Origin: Moniliella sp. 'wahieum'
Lineage: Eukaryota > Basidiomycota > Moniliellomycetes > Moniliellales > Moniliellaceae
Direction of reading: 5' to 3'
Assembly (NCBI GenBank): GCA_003971905.1
Contig: RSEE01000006.1
Span: forward strand, 1,116,001 to 1,180,000
DNA length: 64,000 bases
Below are positions 11,430 to 21,969 of the stretch, piece after piece. The translations under genes were made by a program, and so were the position numbers. The notes beneath the pieces are model-generated. The model had not been told where the DNA came from. It was given only the letters and a program-made list of their open reading frames with translations, and did no database searches. Positions within the stretch are counted from its first letter, which is position 1. Every line of letters begins with the position of its first letter.

Positions 11430-14400
11430 TTAGATGTCGTTCGGCCCAGGGTCGAAAAAGACGCGGAAGCGCAACTCGGAGCGAAGCGCCGCTTGGGCCG
11501 AGATGACAGTGTAGACGTGAAGGAAGAGTTGGGGGAACCGATGGGTAAAGTAGGCAAGGAAGCCATCGGGCAGCGAGCCAAGCCGACGCTGAAGTTGGGC
11601 GCTCATGTCGTGGTAATGGTGGGCCTTGTTGCGCATCGCGCGCAACAGATCTTGCACCTTGTGCGGGTCGTACGGTCGGAACTTGCCCAAATCGGCAACA
11701 AAGTGCCGGTCCACACGGCTGGTCCACCCGGCTGCGCCTAGGACATCGCCCGCACGCCGTTCTAGCACGACCAATGGCGCGGCAGGCGGGTCGCGCTCGA
11801 GCGTGTCAAACGCATCGCTGCTGTGCAGGAGGAACTGTAGCCGGTTGGGCGCGGTCCAAAAGTACGGGTGCACCAGGACTTCCGCCGCGGTCGGACGACG
11901 GGCGGGATCGGGGCAGATGCAGCCGAGGATGAGGTGCTGCGCCTCGTACCCTTCTTGGCCCAAGCGGGTTAGAGAGCTGAGTTGATGCTCGCCATGCAGG
12001 ACATTAAGTTCGCGTTCAAATCGGGACCCAAACGCATGCTGCCCGTTGGACAAGATATAGTAGGCAATGCACCGTACGAAAATACGTCGACGGCCCGTGT
12101 CACCCGGCGCTGCTCTTCTTCTTTTTCGACCGCCGTTCCGGCCGGCTTGGGCTCAACCCACCCCTCGGCCCGGTCGATTCCGCCCCGGACTCGAGGCTGA
12201 CCTCGCCCGAAGAATCTCGGGCGCACGCCAACCTACTGTCCCAGCGGGATGGGTGACGGTCTGGCTGAAGCTGCTCTGGGCTACGCTATCCAGCTTTTTG
12301 CTCAGCCCAAAGTCCGACAGCAACATCTTGAGTCGAGGCCGTGGGGTGGCCGCCGCCCCATATTTGCTCGATCGTGCTGGCGGAGCAATGGTGACCAAAA
12401 TGTTATGCGGTTTGAGGTCGCGGTGGACAATGGAGAGGCTGTGGAGGTGTTGGAGTCTTGGCCGATCTGCTCCAGCGCCAACTTGGGCTGGAGCAAGCCG
12501 GCCAGATTGTGGTACGCACCCGTACCGGCATCTTCCACCACATCGGCCAACGAGGCCTGACACAACTCGAGCGCAATGTACAGAAAGCTATCGGTTACTT
12601 CTTGGTAATAATACCGTACCACATTCGGATGGTCGTCGGCACTCTCGAGAAGGTGGACCTCCTTGGACGCAATGCGCGTAAAGTCTTTTAGCAACCGCTT
12701 CACCGCCACCGCCCGGCCTTGGAAGGAGCCCTTGAACACGACAGTCCCCGAGGAACCGTAGCCTGGAACACAACGTCAGTATAGAAAAAAAGATAAGAAA
12801 AAAAAGAGGCCCGACAAGCCTACGAAGGAGGGGTGACCGTACCAAGTACCTCGTCCGAAATGACCAAGGATGACGTCCGTCCTGCTGGTGCCGCATTGTG
12901 CAGCACTTGGCCGCGGCCGTCCAGGGCAAACAAATGTTCTTCCATCCTGGCACCCGCATCCCGCCTGGGACTGGCCAACGCAAGTTGCTCAACCACCGTT
13001 TCATCCCTCGCAGCGGTCAAGGGGCTCAGGTCCCTCTTGAGAAGGATGGCGAAGCATGCGGGGTAGGGAAGGGAGGAGTAGGATCGCGCGCCAGCGCTGC
13101 ATCGTATAGTGCGAGAGGCGTATCCGAGCCAAGAGCAAGGGCCGAACCAGGGTTGGGCTTTGGTCCGCCCCCGCTTCTGTCCCGGTCCGATCGGGCCGGA
13201 TGGGCTGGTACGACCCGTGTGACTCGGCTTCCGAGGGATGGCGCGGCGGCTCCGACACCAAGGGGGGCAACGTGGTAAAGTACCCATCTTCCATGCCTAG
13301 CTTGGGTCTTGAGATCAGTCTCGGCTGTAGCCATGCGCTCGGCCCGGGCCGCCTTGGCGGCCACTTGTTGGCCTGCGCGTTTGCCTCGCCTTTTTTCTTG
13401 GATTTGGGGCAGCCGGGGCGATGGCACCTTTGCCACGCCGACCGAGCTCCGTCTTCTCTGCCAGCGGCATCGGGAACAGCAGTCGTAACCACCCTACCCG
13501 CGTGGACCGTCTGCCTGCCTTCGGTCTTCCCCTTCGAAACCCACTCTGCCCAGTCGAGGGAGGTAGGAGGAAGGGGCACAGCGTGCGTTTCGTGCTGCAT
13601 GGGCCTGGCCACGGGTAAAGGGGCCACGCAGGTGGCCGGGAGGGTCTTGTCCGAACCATCCGTTTGAACTAGGGGCTGAGAGAGAGAGAACGTGGTTCGC
13701 GCGCGCGTCAGCTGGCAATGTAGGTGACAGGATACTGGGTCCAGCCTGCAACTCCAGGGCGCGGGCCGGCACGGGCAGGCTCCTGGAGTCGGAAGGCAGG
13801 CGAGGGGTAGAGGGGGGAGGAGAGCGCGGCGAGCGCAATTGCCAGCGGAGCCAAAGGAGTACCATGCTCACGAGACCGACGACAGCTGCCAGTGGCCAAG
13901 CGGGAGCGTGTGCACTGGGCGAACGGCTGGGCGTGCGAATCGGGTTGGGGAAAAAGGAATTGGATCGGGGCGAGGAGAGGGTTGCGTTGGTCGGGGGAGG
14001 CTCGAGGGTGGCGACGTGACCCTGGTCCCACGCCGTCGGGACCGGACCACCGACCCCGCGCCGCGAGTCGAACCAAAAGGACAGGGAAGGATCGAGGGAG
14101 CCGACGCGGCCCGAAGCGCGTTGGCTCTGGTAGCTACCAATCATGCACTGCAGTCCATGGCACTGGGACGAGTGTGAGGCCGGCGCAGGCGCGCCCAGTG
14201 CGGCAAGCGGATACCGCACCGAGCTCATCGCAAACAACGACCCGTCCGACGCACCCACGTACGTGTCCGCACCCGCACCTACATCCGTCTCGGCCGTCTG
14301 CGCCTCGTCCAATCGGCCTTGTCCAGATCGGCGCCCACGTGGCCCAGGCGCAAAACAGGATGGGGGACAAGCACGGGCCGCTGCGTAGGAAGCCGCATTT

Positions 14401-15527
14401 GGTCTTCGGGCGAGCCTTTGGGCTGGACAAAGTCAAACACCGACGCCACATTGGCGCCCATCGAGGTGGTCCAGATGGTCGGGTGCCAAGCCCGAGTCTC
14501 CTCGTCGGCCAGCCAAGCTTCCGCCTCGGGGGCCGAGCCAAGTTCGCCGACGAAGCGGCTTTGGGTGCGTGTGGGTCCGAGGTGTTGAGACAGATGAGAC
14601 TGCCTTCGTCGGGAAGGACGAGGATGCGCCGCGAGTCGGGGTAGCTCTGGGTGTTCCATGCCGCCAGCACGTCCCGGTCCGCCAAATTGGGTGAGTAGAG
14701 ACTGAGGTGGAGCGTCTGGGACAGGCTGGGGTCCTGCTTGGCATGAATGGCCAGGGTGTAGTCTGTCCTACCAATCAGCGCCCATTCATCGTCCTCCTCG
14801 TCCTGCTGCGCACCATCGGCCGGCCAGTCCCACTCGTTCGGCTCGCTCCCATTCGCCACCGACGTCGAGTGGCCAAACATGCTGCGTATGGCGCCGGTGC
14901 GGATGTTGACTTCGACAAGACGGGCTTGTTTGCTGCCAACAAACACGCGGCTGTCGTCGCCTGGGAAGGTAAAGGGCGAGAGGGAGACGAGTTGGGGGAG
15001 GGTAAGCGGAAGCTTGACCAGGGCCGCAGGAGGGCCGTCGACAGCAGGAGGGGCAGAGGGGGGCGCTGGTGGACGAGGAGGCATGGGCAAGAAGCGCGGA
15101 CGGAGAACCAGACAGGACGTAGAGCGCGCCTTGGGCGGCGGGCTCGACAAGGTAGATGTTCAGGTAGTCGTGGGACGACTGGGCGAGCATCTGGGCGAGG
15201 GAGAGGCGGGGGGGCCATAGGAGGCGCTGACGACGGGGCGGAAGGGCAGACACTCCTCCAGCTGGCCCGTGGCGGCGGGAGGAGGTGTCGGGCCACGACG
15301 CGCCGCAGCCCAGCGACCAGCGCACATCGCCCGACGTACGGTCGACGCCGTGGAGAGAGCCATCGGTGCAGGCGACAAGCGCGGTGAGCAGGCGGAGGCG
15401 GCGGAGCGCGAGAGAGAGAGGCCGGGCAGGGGGGCGAGGACGAGGCAGAGGCAGGCGGCGGCAGAGAGACGCGAGCGACGAGAGCAGCGCCGCGGCGTCG
15501 GCGACGAGGGAGGCGCCAGGACATCAT
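11430..15527 (-). CDS. IRE1: IRE1 ER stress sensor: kinase and endoribonuclease
   Basis: A type I ER membrane protein that senses unfolded protein and cleaves the HAC1/XBP1-type mRNA. ATG 15527 leads an Arg-rich and hydrophobic signal region. The lumenal domain has beta-propeller style repeats (LVACTDGSLHGVDRTSGDVR, then VFVGSKQARLVEVN). The membrane helix is AAVVGLVSMVLLWLRW at about 13842-13900. The kinase domain shows the Gly loop GYGSSGTVVFKG, AVAVKRLL, IVHRDLKPHNILV, DFGLS and WRAPEIL. The KEN RNase domain ends the protein, with LRAMRNKAHHYHDM holding the Arg, Asn and His expected for cleavage, and a stop at 11430. An intron lies at 12763-12842, just before the Gly loop. There are many frame changes, including near 15400, 14560, 13620, 12480 and 12060. 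Family identity is certain; the exact frame joins are not. Confidence 0.93.
12763..12842 (-). other. IRE1 intron
   Basis: GTACGG donor and TTCCAG acceptor on the minus strand, with a T-rich 3' half. Removal joins SDEVLG to YGSSGTVVFKG and creates the kinase Gly loop. Confidence 0.8.
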
Positions 15528-16555
15528 GCGGGGCGCATGTGCATTGCCCAGCGGGTGGAAGAGCGACGGTTGGTGGATGGGGGTGGTGGTTGAATGTTGG
15601 TGATTTTGGTGGTGATGCGGTGCTCAATATTCAATGCTGAATACTCAATGGCTGCCTTGCGTGCCCGCCGCTTGCGAAGTGCGAAGCCCATCCGACCAGC
15701 TGGCCGCACAGGGGCAGTGTGGGCGCGCTGGCGCCACGCCCCCACGGCGCCAGTTGCCTTCGGCTCGCCCTGCCCTCGCTCCTGTCTCCTTCCTCCCCCT
15801 CCTGCCCCTGTCGCTGGCGGATGATGTGGGCGGCCACCATCGCCAGGACAGGGGACGGCGAGCCCACCTGACATCGCTACACCGCACCCCCCCATCCCAT
15901 CCGCCCCAACGGACACCAGATCATGGCAGGCACCGCCGCCGCACACCTCGCACTCCCAGTTCAGCCTCCACTGCAGCACCCCACGCATCACAAGCCGAAA
16001 AGTGTGCCCGCTACATCTTCTCCGCACACCTCTGAGGCTCGGACGCGATCTTCACGCCCACGCATCCTGCACTTGTATCCTCGCGGCGGGTCGGGACGTA
16101 GCTCCAACAATAAGTTGCCGTGCTGGAGCATCATCCCTTTTGGTCACCGCTTGCCGCGAACCCGGGTCAAAGAACGTGCCCGATCCGCTCCAGCGGGTCG
16201 GACGGGTGGTGTGGATCTGAGGTGGGGGGGGGGTTGGTGGATCACAGAATTCCTAGGGGAGGCCAAAGCGTTGGGTCACCATGACAAGGTACGCAACACA
16301 CTGTTGGTCCCCGACTCGGTCCCAGCTGGAGCTACGCGCGAGGCGGGGCAGTGGCGGCCAACCACAGCGGGGGAGGAACCTGGCCGCTCCAAACGAGCCA
16401 CGGCCAGTGAGACAGGAACGAGACAATCAGGACCTAGAGCGATCCCATTCCAACGTTACGTTCACTTCCTCCCCGGGGAGCACATCGCCGCATCATTCCA
16501 AATTTGCTCGGGACGGCCATGTCGAAAGGTGCTTGTCTCCCAGGGAGCGGGTTGG

Positions 16556-16593
16556 GTGGGGTGGGGGGGGCATAGGGGGGGGGGGGGGGGGGG
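16556..16593 (+). repeat. G-rich tract with a 19-nt G run
   Basis: GGGTGGGGTGGGGGGGGCAT runs into an uninterrupted run of 19 G at 16575-16593. It could form G-quadruplex structures; its exact length may be unreliable in the assembly. Confidence 0.8.
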
Positions 16594-18202
16594 ACCGCGA
16601 CAAGACAGGAGCGAGGCTGGTTTTTGCTCTCTTAAGGGAAGCAATAACCGCTGCTGCTGCTGGGCGCGGATGCGTTCGGGGACCGTAACCACGCGTGGGC
16701 TGCTGACCGTGGCAGTGCGGGTAAAGGGGCGGGCACATACGGGACGAGCGTGGGCCTGAGGCTTCGGACGCAAGGATGGGGAACGAGGCGGGAGAGGGAA
16801 GAGAGGGTTATCGCGTGCCCTCCTGATTGCGTGCGTGCGAAGAAGGAAGGACGATGAGGAGATGATGAGGAAAACGGGAGGGCGGTCCTCGATACAACAA
16901 ACTGCTCGTTCGGTCAACTCAGCCAGCTCCTCTCTGTCCTTCGGTAGCGTCGAGCTGTGATGAATGGCTCACTTCTTGCACCCCATCACCCTACAGATAC
17001 TCCAGCGCAAGTGCATCCTTCCCTCCACTGGACTTTGCACGTGATGCTCTTACGCCACCCAGGCTCGCATGGCCTTTGGTGATGGTGGCCCACAGCTCAT
17101 CGTCCTGGGTCCCTAACAGACGCGTCGTTGACGGAAGGGTGGCCACATCTAGTTCCAGCACCTTTTTGTGGCGAGGAACTCATCGTGTGGTTATGACGAG
17201 GAGCGCGCGCGACGAGAGCTGGGGCATTGTGGGACCGTACGACCTATAGGATTCGTGTCTTTTCAACACCCACACTCCAGCAAAAAGTTAAGCCACTGTG
17301 GGATTTCTCTACACACTGGACCCACTCTCTCGCAGCGCTTCGAAAGAGTGGATCAGCACTAACTGCGTGAGTCCGCTCTTCCCCCTTCCTGGCATCGCTT
17401 CGGTGCTCTTGAAAAGGAACGCTCTACTGTGTAACATGTATGACAAAAGTACAGGGCAAAAAGTGCACTGCACGACAACACACCACATATACATGACCCC
17501 CCTCACCGCATATACACCTTGAAGATGGGAGGACGGAGATGTGCGGAGGGAATGCAGTTGAGCGCTGCTGAATTTGGTCTGTGGCTATTACTGCTGGCAA
17601 AAGGCCCAACAGAGATTGCGCAGCGGCCTGGTGCAAAAGAGTCATTCGGGCGGGACGTTAGCAGTAGAAGGCAGTTTGTGGAAGGGGTTACCCTCATGGC
17701 TAATCGAAATTCTGGTGCACAATCTTGCGGGCCTTGCCACCTTGAATTTCGTACGTAGGCCTCACATATCAATCCGGAACCTTGTTACCGGCATTTTCGA
17801 TTAGCTATGCTATGTGGGGGGTTTCGTTCGAAGGTTGGTGCCTGTCGATCGGATGGTGCAGTACATATGTGGTGTGGCATGTGAGTGTGAGTTGAGTGCT
17901 GGACGTGGGGGTCGCCATCGATGGGGCGGCGTCTTGTGCGTCCCAATTGCTGGCATGCGAGCATTGCGAGATGGCCGGCTGGAGGGGGCGACGTGCTGAT
18001 GGATTCGATGATTGATGATCGATGAACGTTGCAGATGCCATCGATGCCATCTTTTCCTGTGGCGGGGCTCATCGTGCGCTGAGTAAGTGGCGCTTAGACC
18101 GGCGGGGGCAGGGCAGCAGTGTCGGATGCGTTTCTGGCCCGTGCCGGCCCGATACGGGACCGGCACAGCGCACCACAGCGGGCCAGTGCTTTGCCACCTG
18201 CT

Positions 18203-18210
18203 CACGTGAC
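18203..18210. promoter_or_regulatory. E-box TCACGTGA upstream of the AIF-like gene
   Basis: A perfect TCACGTGA palindrome sits about 510 bp before the start codon at 18717. This is a bHLH (Cbf1-type) site in fungi. A regulatory role is inference. Confidence 0.35.
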
Positions 18211-18677
18211 AGCCTGGTTCTTATCAGATCTGCCCTCTCTGCGCTCACGCGACGCAGCCGCGGGGGGAGCGTGGCAGACAGGCGCCGTGCCCGCTGAGGC
18301 AACCGCCCTCCCGATGGCACGAGCGGCTGTGCGCGCAGGCCATCGCATTCGGGCCCAGCGTGCCGATGCGCCCCCGTCCTGATCACCGCTGACGCTCACC
18401 GCTCGTCTGCTGCATGAGCGCATCCTCCTCCACACTGCCCCCCTGCCCGCCTGTTCCGCCCCATTTCGCTTTTATTTGTTTGGCCCAGCCTGGCCAGCCA
18501 AGTCCGCGTCTTCTCAAAGCAAAAATCCCCGGCTCGCCACCCTCGCTTGTCCCTCTCCACCATCACCTCCGCCTCTTCTCCGCCTCTTCCTCCCGACCGC
18601 CACCACCTTCAGCACTACCACCAGCTCTACCACCGCAACCACCACCTCCGCCACCTCCCCTGGCCTCTGCATCCTCC

Positions 18678-18678
<1 letters not shown>

Positions 18679-18708
<30 letters not shown>

Positions 18709-18716
18709 CCACCACC
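18679..18716 (+). repeat. 29-nt poly-C tract followed by (ACC)n, directly before a start codon
   Basis: An uninterrupted C run at 18679-18707 is followed by ACCACCACC and then ATG at 18717. It lies in the 5' leader of the AIF-like gene, within a long pyrimidine-rich stretch (18430-18716). Confidence 0.9.
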
Positions 18717-20994
18717 ATGTCCGCCGTCGGCGCACGCGTCTCCCTCGCCCGCCACGCGGCGAATGCCACCCCAGGCTCCGCACCCGCATCCACTCCCACC
18801 ACCCCTCCCGCTGCCCGCCGCTCCGCACGTCCTCGTCCTGGGTGGCAGCAGCTATGGCGGTATGCACTGCGCTTCCGTCCTGGCCGAGCAGCTTCCGCCC
18901 GGCCATCGCGTCATCCTCATCGAGCGCAACAGCCACTTTAACCGTACGTCCCATCCCCGCTTCTGTTTGCCCTCTTTTTCAGCTCCATAACGCTGAGCGC
19001 TGACTTGCCCCTAGATCTCTACTGCTTCCCGCGCTTTAGCGTGCTCTGGCCACGAACACGAAGCCTACATTCCATACTCGTCCATCTACGCCTCGGAAAT
19101 GCCCCAGGACGACGCTGGGCCCACGCCAGCGCCCGCTGCACGGGAGGACAAGTCCACTGCGACCGATGGCGCACCGAGGCAGCGCGATCTACCGATGAAG
19201 CGTCTGCGTCGGTGCGCAAGGGTCTTTTGTTTGACAACGGCCCGTCTTCGGGAGGGCGGAAACGTTTGATGTTCCGCCGCGCGGCGATGAGACTCGGCCA
19301 GCGGAGGCGGCGGCAGCGACGCTGACGCACTCAACGAGTGAGCCCTCGAGCGATACCGACCCGTTGAGTGAGGGCGACACGCCCCCGTCTCGCTCTCGTG
19401 TCTCGTCGGGCCCGACGAGTGTGGCGGGCGACGATGAGCTGGGTGCGGACCATCGGGGGCGAGGGCGACATGAGAAAAGATGATTGAACAGGACGCGAGA
19501 ACGGTGCACAGCGATCGCTTTCGTTCCAAGTGGCCAACTTGGACTTGGCGGATCAGGAGGACGCGAATGGGGAGCAGGACGTGCCCGAGCGGTACGAAGC
19601 TGCGAGGGGGATGCGGTGATGCTGTCGCCAGTCCATCGGAACCGCACCCGCACCTGTGCTCCAGGGCACGGTCACCGAAATCAACTCGCACCATGTTGTC
19701 GTTGCGCCCGAGTGCAGCCAGACGACGGACCATGCGTTGGCCCAGCTGGGCAAGGCGCCCACGTCCAAACTTTGGTCGATTGATCAGGTCTCCATTCCGT
19801 ACGATTACCTCGTCTATGCATTAGGCAGCAAGATGCCCGACCCGCTGCGCTCCGACGCACGGACCAAGGCCGGCGGCGTGGCGTGGATGAAGCAGATGCA
19901 AGCGCGCATCACGGCCGCTGAAAAAATTGTAATTGTCGGGGGGCGCGTTGGGCGTGGAGTATGCGCTGGACATTGCCACCATCTTTCCGGCCAAAGCGTC
20001 GCAAGTCACGCTCTTGCACAGCCGGACCCAGCTCTTGCCCAACTTTGATCCGGCCGTGCACGGCCTCGTTCTCGAGCGCCTGACGCAGGCCGGGTGTGTG
20101 AATGTCCTGGGCGAGCGCCTGGCGTTGGCAAGGGTGTCCGTTGGGCAGCACGGTCAGCTCGAGTGACAAGTCGGCACCGGGCCGGGCGCGTACAGTTGCG
20201 CCGTCGCCGTTGGACCAACCCGTGGGCGAAAGCCAACTGTCCGGACCACGACCGGGCGCGAGATTGAGGCGGATCTGCTGCTGTGTGCACGGGCCAACAA
20301 CCCAACTCGAATCTGATGGCTTCCTTTTCGCCTCGAGTGTCGACGTGAACTCGCGGATCATCAAGGTCGCGCCCACGATGCAGGTCCAGGCCGACCCGAG
20401 CACGTGGATGCCCACGGACCCTTTGCTTTCCGTCCTCCGTGGTCGATTGCGATGCTTTGTCGAGCGCAAGACGGGTCAGACCATCCCCACATTGTCCTGA
20501 CCCAGGAGCACACTGGCGAGCAAGAGGGGACCGGACGAAGGGACCACCAAGTGCTTCCGCATATCTATGCCATTGGCGATGTAGCCGATGCGTTTGGCGC
20601 GATCAATGCTGGTTACCAAGCGTGGACCATGGCCGAAGTCGCTGCGCGGAACATTGTTCGTCAGATCCGGCAGCACGAAGCGCCTTTGCCCGGGTCTGCC
20701 TCGCCGGCGCGGGCGCCCGTTGGGCTGGCGCCGACCGACGCTTCCAGCCCCGCCTGGGCGAGTCCGAGTCCGATACCGACCCCGCCACCGAGCAGGGCAG
20801 AGGCGATGGAACACTTTACGCCCATTGCGCCCATGCTCAAGTTGAGTCTCGGTATGGGCTCGATGGTGTTCCAGGGCCTGCCGGACCCGCAGGGCAAGCC
20901 GCTGGTCGAGGTGCGCGAACGACCCGGAGGACCTGGGCGTCAAGACAATTGGCACTTTATGGCCAAGGCTTCCACCGCCGACATGTACCGCTAA
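18717..20994 (+). CDS. AIF/AMID-type FAD-dependent NAD(P)H oxidoreductase
   Basis: A pyridine nucleotide-disulfide type flavoprotein of the apoptosis-inducing factor 2 (AMID) group. ATG 18717 opens MSAVGARVSLARHAANATPG. The FAD-binding motif is HVLVLGGSSYGGMHCASVLA. An intron at 18944-19014 joins NSHFN to HLYCFPRFSVL, typical of the family. Later blocks include SIPYDYLVYALGSKMPDP, the NAD-binding GGALGVEYALDIATIFP, the VTLLHSRTQLLP strand and the second FAD contact HIYAIGDVADAFGAINAGYQ. The stop is at 20992-20994. Frame changes occur near 18815, 19040, 19200-19640 (several), 19945 and 20170-20500. Substrate is unknown. Homologues are mitochondrial or cytosolic NAD(P)H oxidases; location here is not shown by a clear targeting peptide. 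Confidence 0.85.
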
Positions 20995-21969
20995 ACTCAT
21001 GCCCCAAGTACCCCAAGCCCCAAAGCGCCGGTCGTGTGGCCCAGTGGGTTGTGGGTTGGGTTGGGTCCTGAGTCATGCTTCATGGTTCCTGATGAGATCT
21101 CGTCTGTTCCGTTCTTATCGCCTGGCCCTCTCTCTTTGGGGTTGCCCCCCTCCTATTCGTCTCTCAGCTATTGGTTCCTTCCCTTCCTATGTCGACCCTA
21201 TGGTTTTCATCGTCTCCTGGCGCAATCCCCTCTTTGGCGCGCCTCTTGTCTGTTTGTTTGTTTTGGTTGCGCGTTCTTGCGCCAGTGTCCATTCGTTTTC
21301 GCATTCGCTCATCGAGCTCATTGATCACCCCATCCCATCCCATCTCCCATCCCCATCCCCATCTTATTCCCACCTCATCCCATCCCATCTCCATGCCATC
21401 CTCTTTTTTCCCGTTTTGTACTCTTCCGCAACCCATATTTTGTTTTTGTTTTTGTTTTGGATTCCCTGTCTGATTTCGACGGTTTGATAGGACGGACGCT
21501 AGGATGGACGCGAGCCTAGGAAGCGCCTGCTTGGCTGGGTAAGACGCGGGCCGGACTTTTTTGTGGGAACGGTGAGAAGCGAGATATCTTAGACGGGCGT
21601 GGAACCAACTGCGGGTTTGAGTCGGTGGGACGAACAGTGGGCGCATCCCTGTACCTCGTGCGCCGCCCACTGCAGGCAGCCCAGGCTCGTGCTGCTCGTG
21701 CTATCCTGTGTCGGACAGGATTCGTACGAGTCTAAACTACTCGGCGCTACGGAGCTCTCCACCCCATGCAGCACAAGACTGTGGGAGGATAGTTCAAAGT
21801 CGTGACAGTGGAAGAAGAACAAAACTCCAAATTAATATATCTCCCGCGTTTTTACTTTCCCGCATGCAATGAAACGCCACTGCAGGCCGACCGTGGCGGG
21901 AGGGGCCGAGAGAAAAGAGGGTGAACGACGATGCTTGCCCTGCGCCTGTATCGATTATCCCTCCCCAGC
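20995..21969. other. Convergent 3' intergenic region with CATCC-type repeats
   Basis: The stretch lies between two converging genes. It contains a (CCCAT/CATCC)n low-complexity stretch at about 21325-21395 and T-rich sequence at 21425-21465. I see no gene. Confidence 0.5.
21325..21395 (+). repeat. Low-complexity CATCC/CCCAT repeat
   Basis: Imperfect 5-6 nt repeats of CATCC and CCCAT over about 70 bp in a 3' flank. Confidence 0.7.

Larger units (their letters stand above)
15528..18716. other. Gene-poor 3.2-kb region between IRE1 and the AIF-like gene
   Basis: ORFs here are GC-driven, overlap on several frames and carry no family motif. The stretch includes an AATATTCAAT-type motif near 15626-15650 in the IRE1 upstream region, a G-rich tract at 16556-16593, and a TCACGTGA E-box near 18203-18210. 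A minus-strand ending at 17702-17757 (reading EIQGGKARKIVHQNFD then stop) looks protein-like, but I could not attach an upstream exon. It may hide a small gene. Confidence 0.5.

Noticed and set aside
15923-16759. Long plus-strand ORF (278 codons) in the gap after IRE1
   Set aside because: Low-complexity GC-driven composition, no recognisable motif, and equally long overlapping ORFs on the other strand; it also runs through the poly-G tract.
17702-17757. Minus-strand ending reading EIQGGKARKIVHQNFD before a stop, looking like a protein C-terminus
   Set aside because: No upstream exon with a workable splice site or family match was found; too short to call a gene.
18414-18716. In-frame N-terminal extension of the AIF-like protein through the poly-C tract
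   Set aside because: It would encode a long Pro run from homopolymer DNA; the ATG at 18717 gives a normal start, and the tract is better read as 5' leader.
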